From positions 23,359 through 87,358 of the forward strand of contig NZ_JNUP01000065.1 in NCBI RefSeq assembly GCF_000758165.1: a DNA stretch of 64,000 bases. Reading direction: 5' to 3'. The stretch is from Spirochaeta lutea. Its GTDB lineage: Bacteria > Spirochaetota > Spirochaetia > DSM-27196 > Salinispiraceae. The position numbers and the translations under genes are program-made. Position 1 is the first letter of the stretch. Every line of letters starts with the position of its first letter. A model generated the notes under the pieces. The model made no database searches. It was not told where the DNA came from and saw only the letters and a program-made list of their open reading frames with translations. Shown piece after piece: positions 51,721-60,500 of the stretch.

Positions 51721-54069
51721 CTATTGTAGGCCCACCTTTGGAGATTCCACAATGGAAAATATCCTGGGGAGGATGTATACGGTGACGGTTGTGGCTGCCC
51801 AAAGGGCGATGATGCCCGTAATGGCGGCCCAGGAGAGGGGTATGATGCTAGAGAACGCCAGGGGCAGCAGCAATAGGGAGAAGATCAGGGTGGTTTGCAG
51901 GATGGGGGTTACCACCCGGTGATCCGAGTCGGGGTGCTTCAAGGCGAGGACCATAAAGATAGCGTCATCGTTGCTTACACCCACCAGGAGGCTCAGGAAG
52001 GCGCAGTCGATGAGGGAGAATCCTCTGCCGGAAACCAGGGACACCAGGGTGTAGCTCAGGACCGAGACCAGGACCGAGATTCCGGGCAGGATACCACCCC
52101 TGGCACTGCGGGTTATGAGAGCCAGGAGCATAATCATAAGAGCAATCAACAGAGGGATTCCCATGAGAAAGGTCTGGATCACCGCGCTTTGGTAACGGCG
52201 TAACTCATAGAAGTACCCCGAGACGCGAACCACGGATTCCGGGGCTGGTCGTACCCTTTGGGTACTGCTCGCCCATGCGTCCGGGGCTGGTTCAGATGGG
52301 AGCATGGGTTCAAATTGCGGTGGGTGCTCAGTCTCAAGGCCGGCGGCCTGATAAGCAGCCAGGATGTCTTGGTGGAGGTTGTCCAGGGCATGGTAGGTGC
52401 CTGCTTCCTGGGTCGGGGTTAGGTAGAGGCGGAGCAGGGAGTACTGCGGGTCGGTGTAGCGCTGAAGAAGGGCCCCGGCGTCGTTAGAGGCTGCGAGTTC
52501 CAGGTTCTCTCCGGCCTCCTCCATGGACTGGGGCAGTCTGTCTTCGATTCCGCGATAGCGTCCGGTAATCCAGGCGAGCAGGGGAATGAGAGAATCACTA
52601 TGAGAGATTCCGGGATTCGCTTCCAGGGTCTTGGTCAGGGTTTCAAAGGATTGTAAAAACTGTGGCGAGAGAATGCCTCCCTCGGTTTTTGTATCCACGG
52701 TCAGCACGATCTCGCCGTTGGATAATCCGGACCGCTGATTCTCAAGGAAGTATTTGTGTACCGGAGAATTCCTGGTGAAGATGGCGTTGGTAATGATCTG
52801 CGGTTCGAGACCTAGGGCAGGGAGGTAGGCTATTATGAAGACGCCTCCGGCCATTCCGGCGTAGCAAAGGCCGCGCCGAATCCCTGAGAGCGCCGTTGCC
52901 CGGCCGGGGCGGGAGGGCTCGTATCCGTCTGTGGGCCAGGGCAGGATGGCCGGCCGTAGACCTTGTGCAGGCGAGGGAATGGTGTTCAGGATTGCCGGAA
53001 ACACCAGGGTTGTACCCAGGATGCTCAAGGCTGATGAAATGGCCATAAGAATCCCCAGGCGCTCCAACAATGTGTTACCGGATAGGATCAGGAGTAGCAT
53101 GGCTGTTCCGGTGGTGAAACCCGAGAGCAGGATGCCCAGGGTATCCAAGGATAGCGCCCTGGTGCGGAGGGTCCTCCGAACTAGGCCCCAAGCCCGGAGC
53201 CGGTGAAGTAGAAACGGGCCGGTAATTGCCAGGGAAAAGAAGGGTACGGTCGCTGTTACCGCATTGAGCTCCAGATTCATGAGCTGCATGATCCCCAGGG
53301 TCCAGGCTGCGGGCATTACCAGGGCTGCACCCAAGGCTGCAAGGATGCGTTTTCGCCGGGTTACCAGCAATCCCCCCAGAACAGCCAGGGGCAGAGCGAG
53401 AAGCATCTTCGTGAGAATATCCTGTTTGAGCTCCGATTCGATGCTATGGGTGTAGTGGTAAAGACTTGTAACCCGGGGCTGGTCGTAACCTTCGGTTACT
53501 GCTCGCCCATGCGTCCGGGGCTGGTCGTAACCTTCGGGTACTGCTCGCCCATGCAGCCGGGGCTGGTTTTCTTGGTACGGTTCCGGTGGGAAGAGGCTTA
53601 GCAGGTCCTGTCCCTGCTCGGGGCTCAGGTTCATGACACTCCGGAGGTACACCGATTCGCCGTCGATAGATGCAGGGTTTCCCGGTGTACCCTCGGATTC
53701 CTTCCCGGCAAATAGCAGCCGGAGGAAGGGGCTGTCCAGGGTTCTTGGGGTAAGTTCTCCAGCAGCCGAATCCCATACCGGAACCTCCGCCAAGGTGTCG
53801 CCCTGGAGTATGATGTCGGTGAATTCCAGGGGGTCAAGGATGAGAGCCTGGGGGTCCAGAGCCAGGATGGATTTCCGGATACTGGGGGCAGCCTCCTGAA
53901 CGGCAGCTTTGGGGATTCTGAAGGAGACAATTGTGGTGTTTTCTTCCGGATTTTCCTGTTCCTCTGTTAACAACTCTGTGCCGACCCGTAACAGCGGAAT
54001 ACGGAATGCTGCAAAGACCGAGAAGGCCAGGGCGATGGTAATAATTACGAGTTGTCCGGATCTTGTCAT
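51721..54069 (-). CDS. RND-superfamily (MMPL-type) exporter
   Basis: A 782-residue transporter with about twelve membrane helices in two groups (SAFAAFR-type first helix, then 230-440 and 600-780), and large extracytoplasmic loops. The Asp/Ser/Thr-rich transmembrane motif SLLVGVSNDDAIFMVLAL is characteristic of MMPL/RND proteins. Two loops contain a repeated 42-bp element translated in different frames (QPRTHGRAVTEGYD versus APDAWASSTQR). The ATG at 54069 begins at the first helix, 9 nt from TATGAT; the frame upstream to 54189 is not used. Kinase gene follows at once, suggesting the transporter is sensed or regulated by it. Confidence 0.88.
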   Translation of the reverse strand: MTRSGQLVIITIALAFSVFAAFRIPLLRVGTELLTEEQENPEENTTIVSFRIPKAAVQEAAPSIRKSILALDPQALILDPLEFTDIILQGDTLAEVPVWDSAAGELTPRTLDSPFLRLLFAGKESEGTPGNPASIDGESVYLRSVMNLSPEQGQDLLSLFPPEPYQENQPRLHGRAVPEGYDQPRTHGRAVTEGYDQPRVTSLYHYTHSIESELKQDILTKMLLALPLAVLGGLLVTRRKRILAALGAALVMPAAWTLGIMQLMNLELNAVTATVPFFSLAITGPFLLHRLRAWGLVRRTLRTRALSLDTLGILLSGFTTGTAMLLLILSGNTLLERLGILMAISSALSILGTTLVFPAILNTIPSPAQGLRPAILPWPTDGYEPSRPGRATALSGIRRGLCYAGMAGGVFIIAYLPALGLEPQIITNAIFTRNSPVHKYFLENQRSGLSNGEIVLTVDTKTEGGILSPQFLQSFETLTKTLEANPGISHSDSLIPLLAWITGRYRGIEDRLPQSMEEAGENLELAASNDAGALLQRYTDPQYSLLRLYLTPTQEAGTYHALDNLHQDILAAYQAAGLETEHPPQFEPMLPSEPAPDAWASSTQRVRPAPESVVRVSGYFYELRRYQSAVIQTFLMGIPLLIALMIMLLALITRSARGGILPGISVLVSVLSYTLVSLVSGRGFSLIDCAFLSLLVGVSNDDAIFMVLALKHPDSDHRVVTPILQTTLIFSLLLLPLAFSSIIPLSWAAITGIIALWAATTVTVYILPRIFSIVESPKVGLQ
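52239..52290 (-). repeat. 42-bp element inside the RND gene, copy A
   Basis: One unit plus the beginning of the next (CCGGGGCTGGTCGTACCCTT ... GCGTCCGGGGCTGG). It encodes PAPDAWASSTQRVRPAP in the RND protein. Confidence 0.85.
53473..53566 (-). repeat. 42-bp element inside the RND gene, copies B and C
   Basis: Two tandem 42-bp units (53473, 53515) and a partial third (53557). They are read in a different frame from copy A, giving QPRLHGRAVPEGYD and QPRTHGRAVTEGYD. Confidence 0.9.
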
Positions 54070-54123
54070 GACTGGTGGATCATACAACAGAGCTGGCCGA
54101 GTGGGCAGCCCTGTACCAAAATT

Positions 54124-54256
54124 CTGGGGTGAATGGAATGGGATCGAATCTGGGGGGCTTGGCGCGCCGCCGATAGTCGCTATTCGCACGCCGAGCCGGC
54201 CTGGGGCGCGATTTTAGTACTAACCAAAATTGGTCATTGCATTGCATTCACCCCAG
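54124..54256. repeat. 12-bp perfect inverted repeat in a divergent spacer
   Basis: CTGGGGTGAATG (54124-54135) and CATTCACCCCAG (54245-54256) flank 109 bp between the RND gene and the LytS-type kinase gene. It could be paired operators or the ends of a small element. ACCAA/TTGGT (54223-54234) is a second small dyad. Confidence 0.4.
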
Positions 54257-54270
54257 CCCTGGCTTAACCT
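54242..54270 (+). promoter_or_regulatory. Promoter of the LytS-type kinase gene
   Basis: TTGCAT (54242-54247), 17 bp, TAACCT (54265-54270), 9 nt to the ATG. Confidence 0.4.
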
Positions 54271-54279
54271 GAATGTACC

Positions 54280-56229
54280 ATGCTGGTACTAACCCTGCTT
54301 CAAAACATAGCCCTCCTGGTTACCCTTGCAGTGCTCTACGAACAGCTCCTTGAGCTGTTCTCCCAACGTCCGGTGTTAAGCGCGTGGCTCAGCGGCCTGC
54401 TCTTCGGGTTGGTGGGAATTATCGGTATGATGACTCCCCTGAACTTTGCACCGGGAATTATTTACGACGGACGGTCCATTATTCTCTTTACCGCCGGCTA
54501 TGTAGGCGGCCCCTGGGGGGCGGCATTAGCAGGAATCATGACCAGCGTGTACCGGTATTTTTTTGTGGGAGGATCCGGTGCTGCGGTAGGGGTTTTGGTG
54601 ATTCTGCAGTCCGCTTTTACCGGAGCTGTGTTTTATTCGATCCGTAGAGGTCACAGTTTTTGGGAGCACTGGCCGGGGATTCTTCTGACGGGCTACATAG
54701 TCCACATTCCCATGCTGCTTATTCAACTGCTCCTGCCCGATGGGGTGGGATTCCGGGTGCTTCAAGAGGTAGGCCCCATCGTACTCCTCCTGTATCCCGT
54801 GGGCCAACTGCTGATCATCAGTCTGTTTTTAAACCGCCGCCGCGCCTTGGAGAACCAGCAGATTCTTCAGGATCAGAGTGAATGGTACCAGCAAATATTT
54901 AAGGATTCTGCTATCCCCAGGCTGGTTATCGATCCTGAATCGGGCCGAATAGCGGATATTAACCATGCTGCCGAGGTATTTTACGGGTACACCCGGGAGG
55001 AATTCTGTTCCCTGACCATCGGGGATATCAGCATGCACCCCCAGGGGCGGATTAACGACCGCATGTCCCTGGTTGTATCAAAGCTTAACACAGCCTTTGA
55101 AATCACCCATAAAACCAAGGACGGCCAGCCCCGGAACGTAACAGTCTTTTCCTCACCGGTGTATGCCCGGGGCAAGACCCTCCTGAACACCATTGTCATT
55201 GATACCAGTAAGCTCAAGGAACTGGAGCGGGAGTCCTACATTCTCAGTGAATGCGTGGAGAACGCCGCCATCGGGGTATTCCGAATCGACGATGATACGG
55301 GCAAAATTCTCTGGGCGAACCATGAGGCCTGCCGGCGCCTGGGGTATACCAAGGCGGAGCTGCAAACCATGTCCGTCTTTGATATTGATCCCAATTACAC
55401 CGCAGACACTTGGGCGGATCACCGCAGCGCCATCAAGACCTCGGGGGGCGGGACCGTGGAAACCCAGCACCGTTGTAAGGACGGCAGTACCTACCCCGTA
55501 GAAATAACCGTAACCTATTTCACCTACCAGGGTGAAACCCTGTCCTTTAGTTTTGCCAAGGATATTACCCAGCGCAAGCGCTCGGAACAACGGATGCTGG
55601 AAACCCTGGAACAGAAGGATGTTCTGATCCAGGAGATACACCACCGGGTGCGGAACAACCTCTCCCTCATCCTCGGGATGATCAACCTGGAGCGTAATCA
55701 TCTGCCCGACGGGGATCAGCATCCCGGAATTATGACTCGACTAACCGACCGTATTCTTGCCATCGGGCTTATCCACGATCTGGTTTATCAGGATGAAAAC
55801 CTCTCTAAGATTTCCTTGAATGCCCTCCTCTTGGAGGTAGCCCGAAATCTCCGGGAAAACCACAGCCTGCCGGCGGAGGCCCAACCACGGGTAACCGGGA
55901 ACGAGGTGGTATTGGACGTAACCCGGGTTATGCCCATCGGACTGATGGTAACCGAGCTGTTCTCCCATTTTTACAGCGCCGTCCACGCCCAGCCTCCGGG
56001 TTCCCAGGGGTGCGCACGGGGGATGGAGATTGTTGTTACCCATCACTCCGGGGGGTTCATGAGCGTAGCCTTTAATTCGGACTGCGAGGTTGCCGAACAT
56101 GCGTGCCGGACCATGCGGGATGACCGGCTGAGTATCGAATTAATGACAGTGCTTGCCCTCCAGGGCAGGTGGGAATATCATTGGAGCACTGCGGGGCATT
56201 TACTCGAGATTACCAGTGTGCACCTCTAA
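54280..56229 (+). CDS. LytS-type membrane sensor kinase with degenerate ATPase domain
   Basis: A 649-residue protein. Residues 1-185 form a five-helix 5TMR-LYT sensor (GIIYDGRSIILFTAGYVGG), followed by two PAS domains (about 200-310 and 325-440) and a HisKA_2 helix with LIQEIHHRVRNNLSLI (His about 458). The C-terminal ATPase lacks its key residues: where an N box (TNALKH-like) belongs it reads TELFSHFYSAV, and where G1 (DNGxG) belongs it reads FNSDCEVAE. It may be unable to bind ATP and act as a signal-modulating pseudokinase, partnered by the receiver gene 40 nt downstream or by the intact kinase beyond it. Confidence 0.85.
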   Translation: MLVLTLLQNIALLVTLAVLYEQLLELFSQRPVLSAWLSGLLFGLVGIIGMMTPLNFAPGIIYDGRSIILFTAGYVGGPWGAALAGIMTSVYRYFFVGGSGAAVGVLVILQSAFTGAVFYSIRRGHSFWEHWPGILLTGYIVHIPMLLIQLLLPDGVGFRVLQEVGPIVLLLYPVGQLLIISLFLNRRRALENQQILQDQSEWYQQIFKDSAIPRLVIDPESGRIADINHAAEVFYGYTREEFCSLTIGDISMHPQGRINDRMSLVVSKLNTAFEITHKTKDGQPRNVTVFSSPVYARGKTLLNTIVIDTSKLKELERESYILSECVENAAIGVFRIDDDTGKILWANHEACRRLGYTKAELQTMSVFDIDPNYTADTWADHRSAIKTSGGGTVETQHRCKDGSTYPVEITVTYFTYQGETLSFSFAKDITQRKRSEQRMLETLEQKDVLIQEIHHRVRNNLSLILGMINLERNHLPDGDQHPGIMTRLTDRILAIGLIHDLVYQDENLSKISLNALLLEVARNLRENHSLPAEAQPRVTGNEVVLDVTRVMPIGLMVTELFSHFYSAVHAQPPGSQGCARGMEIVVTHHSGGFMSVAFNSDCEVAEHACRTMRDDRLSIELMTVLALQGRWEYHWSTAGHLLEITSVHL

Positions 56230-56269
56230 AACGGAGCAGTTTTGAGGGGCACCAGTGTTGGAGCATCGT

Positions 56270-56644
56270 ATGAAGGAAACAACGATTTTACTGGTTGAGG
56301 ACGAGCTGATTATTGCTATGAGCACCAAGATTCAGCTGGAGGCTGCGGGGTATCGGGTATTATTTCCTGTCATGACGGGAGAGGAGGCGGTTTCTCGGGC
56401 CCAATCCGATTTGCCCGACCTCATCCTCATGGATCTTCTGCTTAAGGGCCAAACGAACGGCCTGCAAGCAGCCCTGGAGATCCGTAAATTCCACCAGGTT
56501 CCCATTCTATTCGTTACCGGCAATCCAGGCATGGTGTCTTCCCGAGATCTTGAAACCTTGGGCGACGCAACCGCCGTTTTGACCAAGCCGGTTAATGCCC
56601 AGGCGCTGCTCCAGTCCATCCAGCAGTTCATCCCCCCAGCCTAA
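56270..56644 (+). CDS. Stand-alone response regulator receiver
   Basis: A 124-residue CheY-like receiver: LLVEDEL (acidic pair), phosphorylated Asp in LILMDLLLKGQTNG, Thr in LFVTGN, Lys in LTKPV. The DLLLKG...NGLQAA sequence is the pattern of receivers paired with HisKA_2 kinases. An in-frame GTG at 56255 is possible; the ATG at 56270 has GGAG upstream. It follows the LytS-type kinase on the same strand. Confidence 0.9.
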   Translation: MKETTILLVEDELIIAMSTKIQLEAAGYRVLFPVMTGEEAVSRAQSDLPDLILMDLLLKGQTNGLQAALEIRKFHQVPILFVTGNPGMVSSRDLETLGDATAVLTKPVNAQALLQSIQQFIPPA

Positions 56645-56729
56645 GAGCCCTGTCAGGGCAGTTAGGGATGTCTGGACCCTCCGGTATGGTGACGCCAAGA
56701 CAAGGAGGGGCCGGATTGGATGATACGGT

Positions 56730-58187
56730 TTAGTCTAGGGGGACGGTTATGGTGGTGATGGTTCCGCCCCGGCAGGTTGTTTCTATAGTACCTCGGATCT
56801 GCAGGACGAGGCTCTGGATCAATTGAATACCCAGGCCAGGCGTGGGCAGGGAGGCTTGGGGTGTGTCGAAACCGCAGCCTCGGGAGGCAAGGTCTTCGGG
56901 CATTCCGCAGCCGTTATCGGCAATTTCCAGGGTAGCCCCGGAGTACTGCCCGGTGCTGTCCCCATGAGAATCACCCTTCAACACAATGCTAATGTTGCCC
57001 GTACCCTCGGGGAAGGCGTGTTTTATGGCGTTGGTCATTAACTCGGTTACAATCAGGCCCAGGGGGGCGGCAATGCTGGTGGGTACGGTGACCGGTTCCA
57101 GCAGGCATTTCTTGGTAATTCCCGGGGTAAGGTCGATGATGGGGTGAACCAGGCGGTGCAGGTATTCGTCTAATCGAACCTGATCCACTTGGTCGCGGCT
57201 GTAGAGCAGACTGTAGAGCTCGCTCATGGATCGAACCCGGCTTCCGAGATCTTCAAGGATTTTGAGGGCCTCGGGGTTGACGCTTTTCCCGGCTGTCAGG
57301 TCGATGAGAGAGGCAATGAGGGAAAAGCTGTTTTTGGCCCGGTGTTGGAGTTCCCTGAGCAGCTCTTTGTTGCGGATTGCGGAGGTTTCCAGGGCTTCCT
57401 CGACCTCCCGCCGTTTACTGATGTCATGAACCAGGGAATAGAGAAGCTTGCGGCCTCCGATTCGGATGGGGCCGCTGTACACCTCCACCGGGCAGGCGCC
57501 GCCGGTTTTTCGACGGTGTTCGAAGACAAAATAGTTATTCTTATCGGCTGCGGCTCTGGCCATCTCTGTTTCGATCTCGTCCCGGCTGAGGGTGTTTATC
57601 TGGTCTATGTTCATGGTGCGAAGCTCATCCTCGGACCAACCGTAGAACCGGGCTGCGGCCGGGTTTGCATCAAAGATGCTTCCGTCCCGGGGATCAATGA
57701 CTAAAATAACAGCATGGTTGTTCTCAAAGAGGCTGCGGAATTTCTCTTCGCTTTGCTGTAGGGCCTCCTGAGCCTGTTTTTGATCGGTTATGTCCCGGAA
57801 CTCCGTTACCCGGACCTGTCTGCCGTGGTAGGGAATGTTCTTTGCTTCGATTCGAACTGGGAAGACAGTACCCCGGACTGTTAGCCCCAGGCTTTCGTAG
57901 GGTTTGTCAAAGCCTGATGCAATGATGTCCCGTACCCTGGGACGTTCCGACGGAACGATAAGTTCCAAGCCGTCCATGCCGATGAGATGGCTTCGGGAAT
58001 AGCCAAAGAGGGTTTCCAGAGCAGCGTTACATTCTAGTATTATTCCCTTGTCGTGAATGGCGATTCCCCCGAAGCTGGCCTGCAGGAGGGCTTGGGTGTG
58101 GGCTTTGGACTCTGCGAGGTTCTTTGCCATTTCCTGGATAGTTGGTTCATCGTTGGTATGTGATGATTTGGAATAAATATCCTTCAT
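56730..58187 (-). CDS. PAS-PAS sensor histidine kinase (HisKA_2)
   Basis: A 485-residue soluble kinase with two PAS domains (about 35-145, beginning QASFGGIAIHDKG, and 160-270 with NHAVILVIDPRDGSIFDANP), then HisKA_2 (LLRELQHRAKNSFSLI, His about 288) and an intact ATPase (TELMTNAIKHAFP, IADNGCGMPEDL). It is the likely ATP-competent partner of the convergent LytS-type protein or its receiver. The ATG at 58187 is the start preferred; upstream frame to 58331 is repeat DNA. No ribosome binding site; TATACT lies 8 nt upstream. Confidence 0.88.
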   Translation of the reverse strand: MKDIYSKSSHTNDEPTIQEMAKNLAESKAHTQALLQASFGGIAIHDKGIILECNAALETLFGYSRSHLIGMDGLELIVPSERPRVRDIIASGFDKPYESLGLTVRGTVFPVRIEAKNIPYHGRQVRVTEFRDITDQKQAQEALQQSEEKFRSLFENNHAVILVIDPRDGSIFDANPAAARFYGWSEDELRTMNIDQINTLSRDEIETEMARAAADKNNYFVFEHRRKTGGACPVEVYSGPIRIGGRKLLYSLVHDISKRREVEEALETSAIRNKELLRELQHRAKNSFSLIASLIDLTAGKSVNPEALKILEDLGSRVRSMSELYSLLYSRDQVDQVRLDEYLHRLVHPIIDLTPGITKKCLLEPVTVPTSIAAPLGLIVTELMTNAIKHAFPEGTGNISIVLKGDSHGDSTGQYSGATLEIADNGCGMPEDLASRGCGFDTPQASLPTPGLGIQLIQSLVLQIRGTIETTCRGGTITTITVPLD

Positions 58188-58275
58188 GTAATTGTAGTAT
58201 AGGGCCGTATCGGGAGAAACACCAGCGTTTCGTGGATAGACCCGGCGATATGTCGGTGAGGAAGAAATTGGTATG

Positions 58276-58380
58276 TAGTGCGCAAAAGATTGTAAACTAC
58301 ACCAGATATAGTGGCACAGCCCGGGAACCAACCCAGGGATGGTGTCGCCAGGGTGGAAAGTTACAACCCCTTGCGCACTA
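58276..58380. repeat. 105-bp dispersed repeat
   Basis: Ends TAGTGCGCAAAAGATTGTAA and TTACAACCCCTTGCGCACTA; closest match to the truncated copy at 1-80 (shared GTGGCACAGCCCGGGAACCA). It lies between the kinase and the MCP genes. Confidence 0.9.
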
Positions 58381-58409
58381 AAAATTTGTACAAGGTGTCT
58401 GGCCTGGGG

Positions 58410-60215
58410 TTACTCGACCTTGAAGCGATTTACCCCCTGGGTTAAGCGCTGGATGCTTTGCTGGTTTTCCTGGCTGTTGTCGTTGACCTGGTGGATGGCT
58501 GTATTGATCTGGTTGGCTCCGGCGGACATTTCCTGCATACCCCCGGTTAGCTCCTGGGTGATGGCGGTGAGACGATGCATCCGCTGTTCCACTGAGGTGC
58601 TGGCCTGGTTCATGATTTGGGTTGTGTCCTTGACCTGGGTGGTAATGGCGTTTATCTGGGCAATGGCCTGAAGGACCTCTGATCCGGCGGCGTTCTGTTC
58701 ATCCATGGCGTTTTTAATGACAGCCTCCTGGTCACGGACCGTCTTGGTGAGTTCAAAGGATTTATCAATGTCTGCCAGGGCCGAGCTGGTGGACTCGGAG
58801 GCCGTATCGATCAGGTCCTTTAGGCTGGCCAGGGTCGTGGCGATGGATTTTCCCTGGCTGTTGGATTCTTCAGCGAGCTTCCGGATTTCGCTGGCCACTA
58901 CGGCGAATCCCCTGCCTGCTTCCCCGGCATGGGCTGCTTCAATTGCGGCGTTCATAGCGAGGAGGTTAGTCTGGCTGGAGATATCTTGAATAACCTTACT
59001 AGCCTGGAGCAGGGCTGCGGAGCTCCGGGATATCTCCTGTACCATGGTGTTTACCCGGTCCATTTGCTCGCGTTCAACCTGGGCGGAGTCCATGAGCTGG
59101 ACCACCGATTCGTTATTGGAAGCTAACACCTGGGCCACTGACCGAATATTCGCGACCATCTCTTCAATGGAGGAGGATGATTGGGAAACATTCGCTGCCT
59201 GGGTTTCCGTGAGGGATCCTAATTCCTCAATCTTCGCCAGGAGCCTTGCTGTTTCATCCAGGGTTGCCTTGACCTCCGCATCCTGGGATGCAGCCTTGTC
59301 CCGCATACCCTCCACATTCGTCGAGATTTCGTTCATGGCGCTGGCTGTTTCATTCATGTTCACCGCCAGGTTGTCTCCAATCCTGTTCATGGCCAGGGTT
59401 TCTTGTTTGATCTGCCGAACCAGATCGCGGATGGTTGAGAAGGTGGTGTTAAACAGCTCAGCCATGCGGCCGACCTCATCGGAGCTGCGGACTGGCAGCT
59501 CCTTGGTCAGATCTCCCTGGCCTTGGGCGATGTCCTGGAGCATAGCGGTGGCAGCCCGGATGGGACGCACCAGGCCCCGGCTTACCAATACTCCGCCGAA
59601 TATGGCAAGTAGGGTACCCGCTACAGAAATAAGAATCAGGAGGATGCGTTTAGAGGCGAGGCTGTCCGCCACATCGTTGATGTAGACACCGGTACCGATA
59701 ATCCACTGCCAGGGACTAAAGCTCTGCACAAAGGAGAGTTTGGGTTCTATTCTGCCCTGATCATCGTAGTACTGCCATTGGTAGGGAACAAACCCTGATC
59801 CTTGGGTGCTTGCGACATCTGCCATCCTCTGGAAGAGGAATACGCCGTCGGGGTCCTGGATACCCGAGACGTCGGTACCGTTGAGATCGGGTCTGAAGGG
59901 ATGCATGATCATTCGTGGACCGGAGTCGATAATCCAGTAATAATCCTGATCGTTCTCCCCGAAGGTCATCCCTTGGATGACGGACTTGGCGGCCTCTTGG
60001 GCGTCCGTGCGGTTGAGGGTTCCCTGCTGTTCCTGGCGGTGGTAAAACTCCAGAACATGGACGGCCACCTCCACCAGGTTCGTGGTGAGCTGTTCGCGAT
60101 CCTCCATCATGGTTGATCCTAAAACCTGTGAGCTGCTAATTATCAGGACGAGATTTACGAGGAAGAGTAGTCCGGTCACGAGGGTAATTATTTTACCTTG
60201 TATGCCTAGTTTCAA
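58410..60215 (-). CDS. Methyl-accepting chemotaxis protein
   Basis: A 601-residue MCP. An N-terminal helix (10-30), a single Cache periplasmic domain (about 40-195, with [16 protein letters not shown] and [13 protein letters not shown]), a second helix (200-220) and a HAMP domain precede the coiled-coil signalling region. The conserved hairpin tip is [30 protein letters not shown]. It has no C-terminal receptor-modification pentapeptide. Start codon is TTG (60215) with GGAGG 6 nt upstream. It implies motility and chemotaxis. Confidence 0.95.
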   Translation of the reverse strand: MKLGIQGKIITLVTGLLFLVNLVLIISSSQVLGSTMMEDREQLTTNLVEVAVHVLEFYHRQEQQGTLNRTDAQEAAKSVIQGMTFGENDQDYYWIIDSGPRMIMHPFRPDLNGTDVSGIQDPDGVFLFQRMADVASTQGSGFVPYQWQYYDDQGRIEPKLSFVQSFSPWQWIIGTGVYINDVADSLASKRILLILISVAGTLLAIFGGVLVSRGLVRPIRAATAMLQDIAQGQGDLTKELPVRSSDEVGRMAELFNTTFSTIRDLVRQIKQETLAMNRIGDNLAVNMNETASAMNEISTNVEGMRDKAASQDAEVKATLDETARLLAKIEELGSLTETQAANVSQSSSSIEEMVANIRSVAQVLASNNESVVQLMDSAQVEREQMDRVNTMVQEISRSSAALLQASKVIQDISSQTNLLAMNAAIEAAHAGEAGRGFAVVASEIRKLAEESNSQGKSIATTLASLKDLIDTASESTSSALADIDKSFELTKTVRDQEAVIKNAMDEQNAAGSEVLQAIAQINAITTQVKDTTQIMNQASTSVEQRMHRLTAITQELTGGMQEMSAGANQINTAIHQVNDNSQENQQSIQRLTQGVNRFKVE

Positions 60216-60235
60216 TGGGTGCCTCCGTGGTTACT

Positions 60236-60279
60236 TGGTAGCGCCGCCAATGGAAAATGGTACGGTCGTATGCGCGCTA
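60236..60279. repeat. Degenerate half of the 105-bp repeat
   Basis: TGGTAGCGCCGCC...AAATGGTACGGTCG...TGCGCGCTA aligns with the right half of the family (GGGTAGTGCCGCC ... ACGCACTA), with many changes. Low-confidence remnant. The rest of 60280-60461 shows no gene. Confidence 0.4.
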
Positions 60280-60461
60280 CATAATTAATTCTAAGAAAAA
60301 TACCTAGGCCGCTGCAACTGATTTCTGAAGAGTGGGCGAAACAATGCAGCTGGCGCTATCTGCCTAGGCCGTATCCAACGGGTATTCTCGGTTGCACGGG
60401 GCTCAAAATCCCCATGGAGAAACTCCGTGGCATTCTCCGGCACCGGCTTGCCTCATGTTGC

Positions 60462-60489
60462 TTGACAATCCGGGGGTAGGTGATACTAT
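60462..60489 (+). promoter_or_regulatory. Promoter of the TPR lipoprotein operon
   Basis: Perfect TTGACA (60462-60467), 16 bp, TACTAT (60484-60489); 11 nt to the ATG at 60501. No ribosome binding site. Confidence 0.65.
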
Positions 60490-60500
60490 TCCTGGCTATT

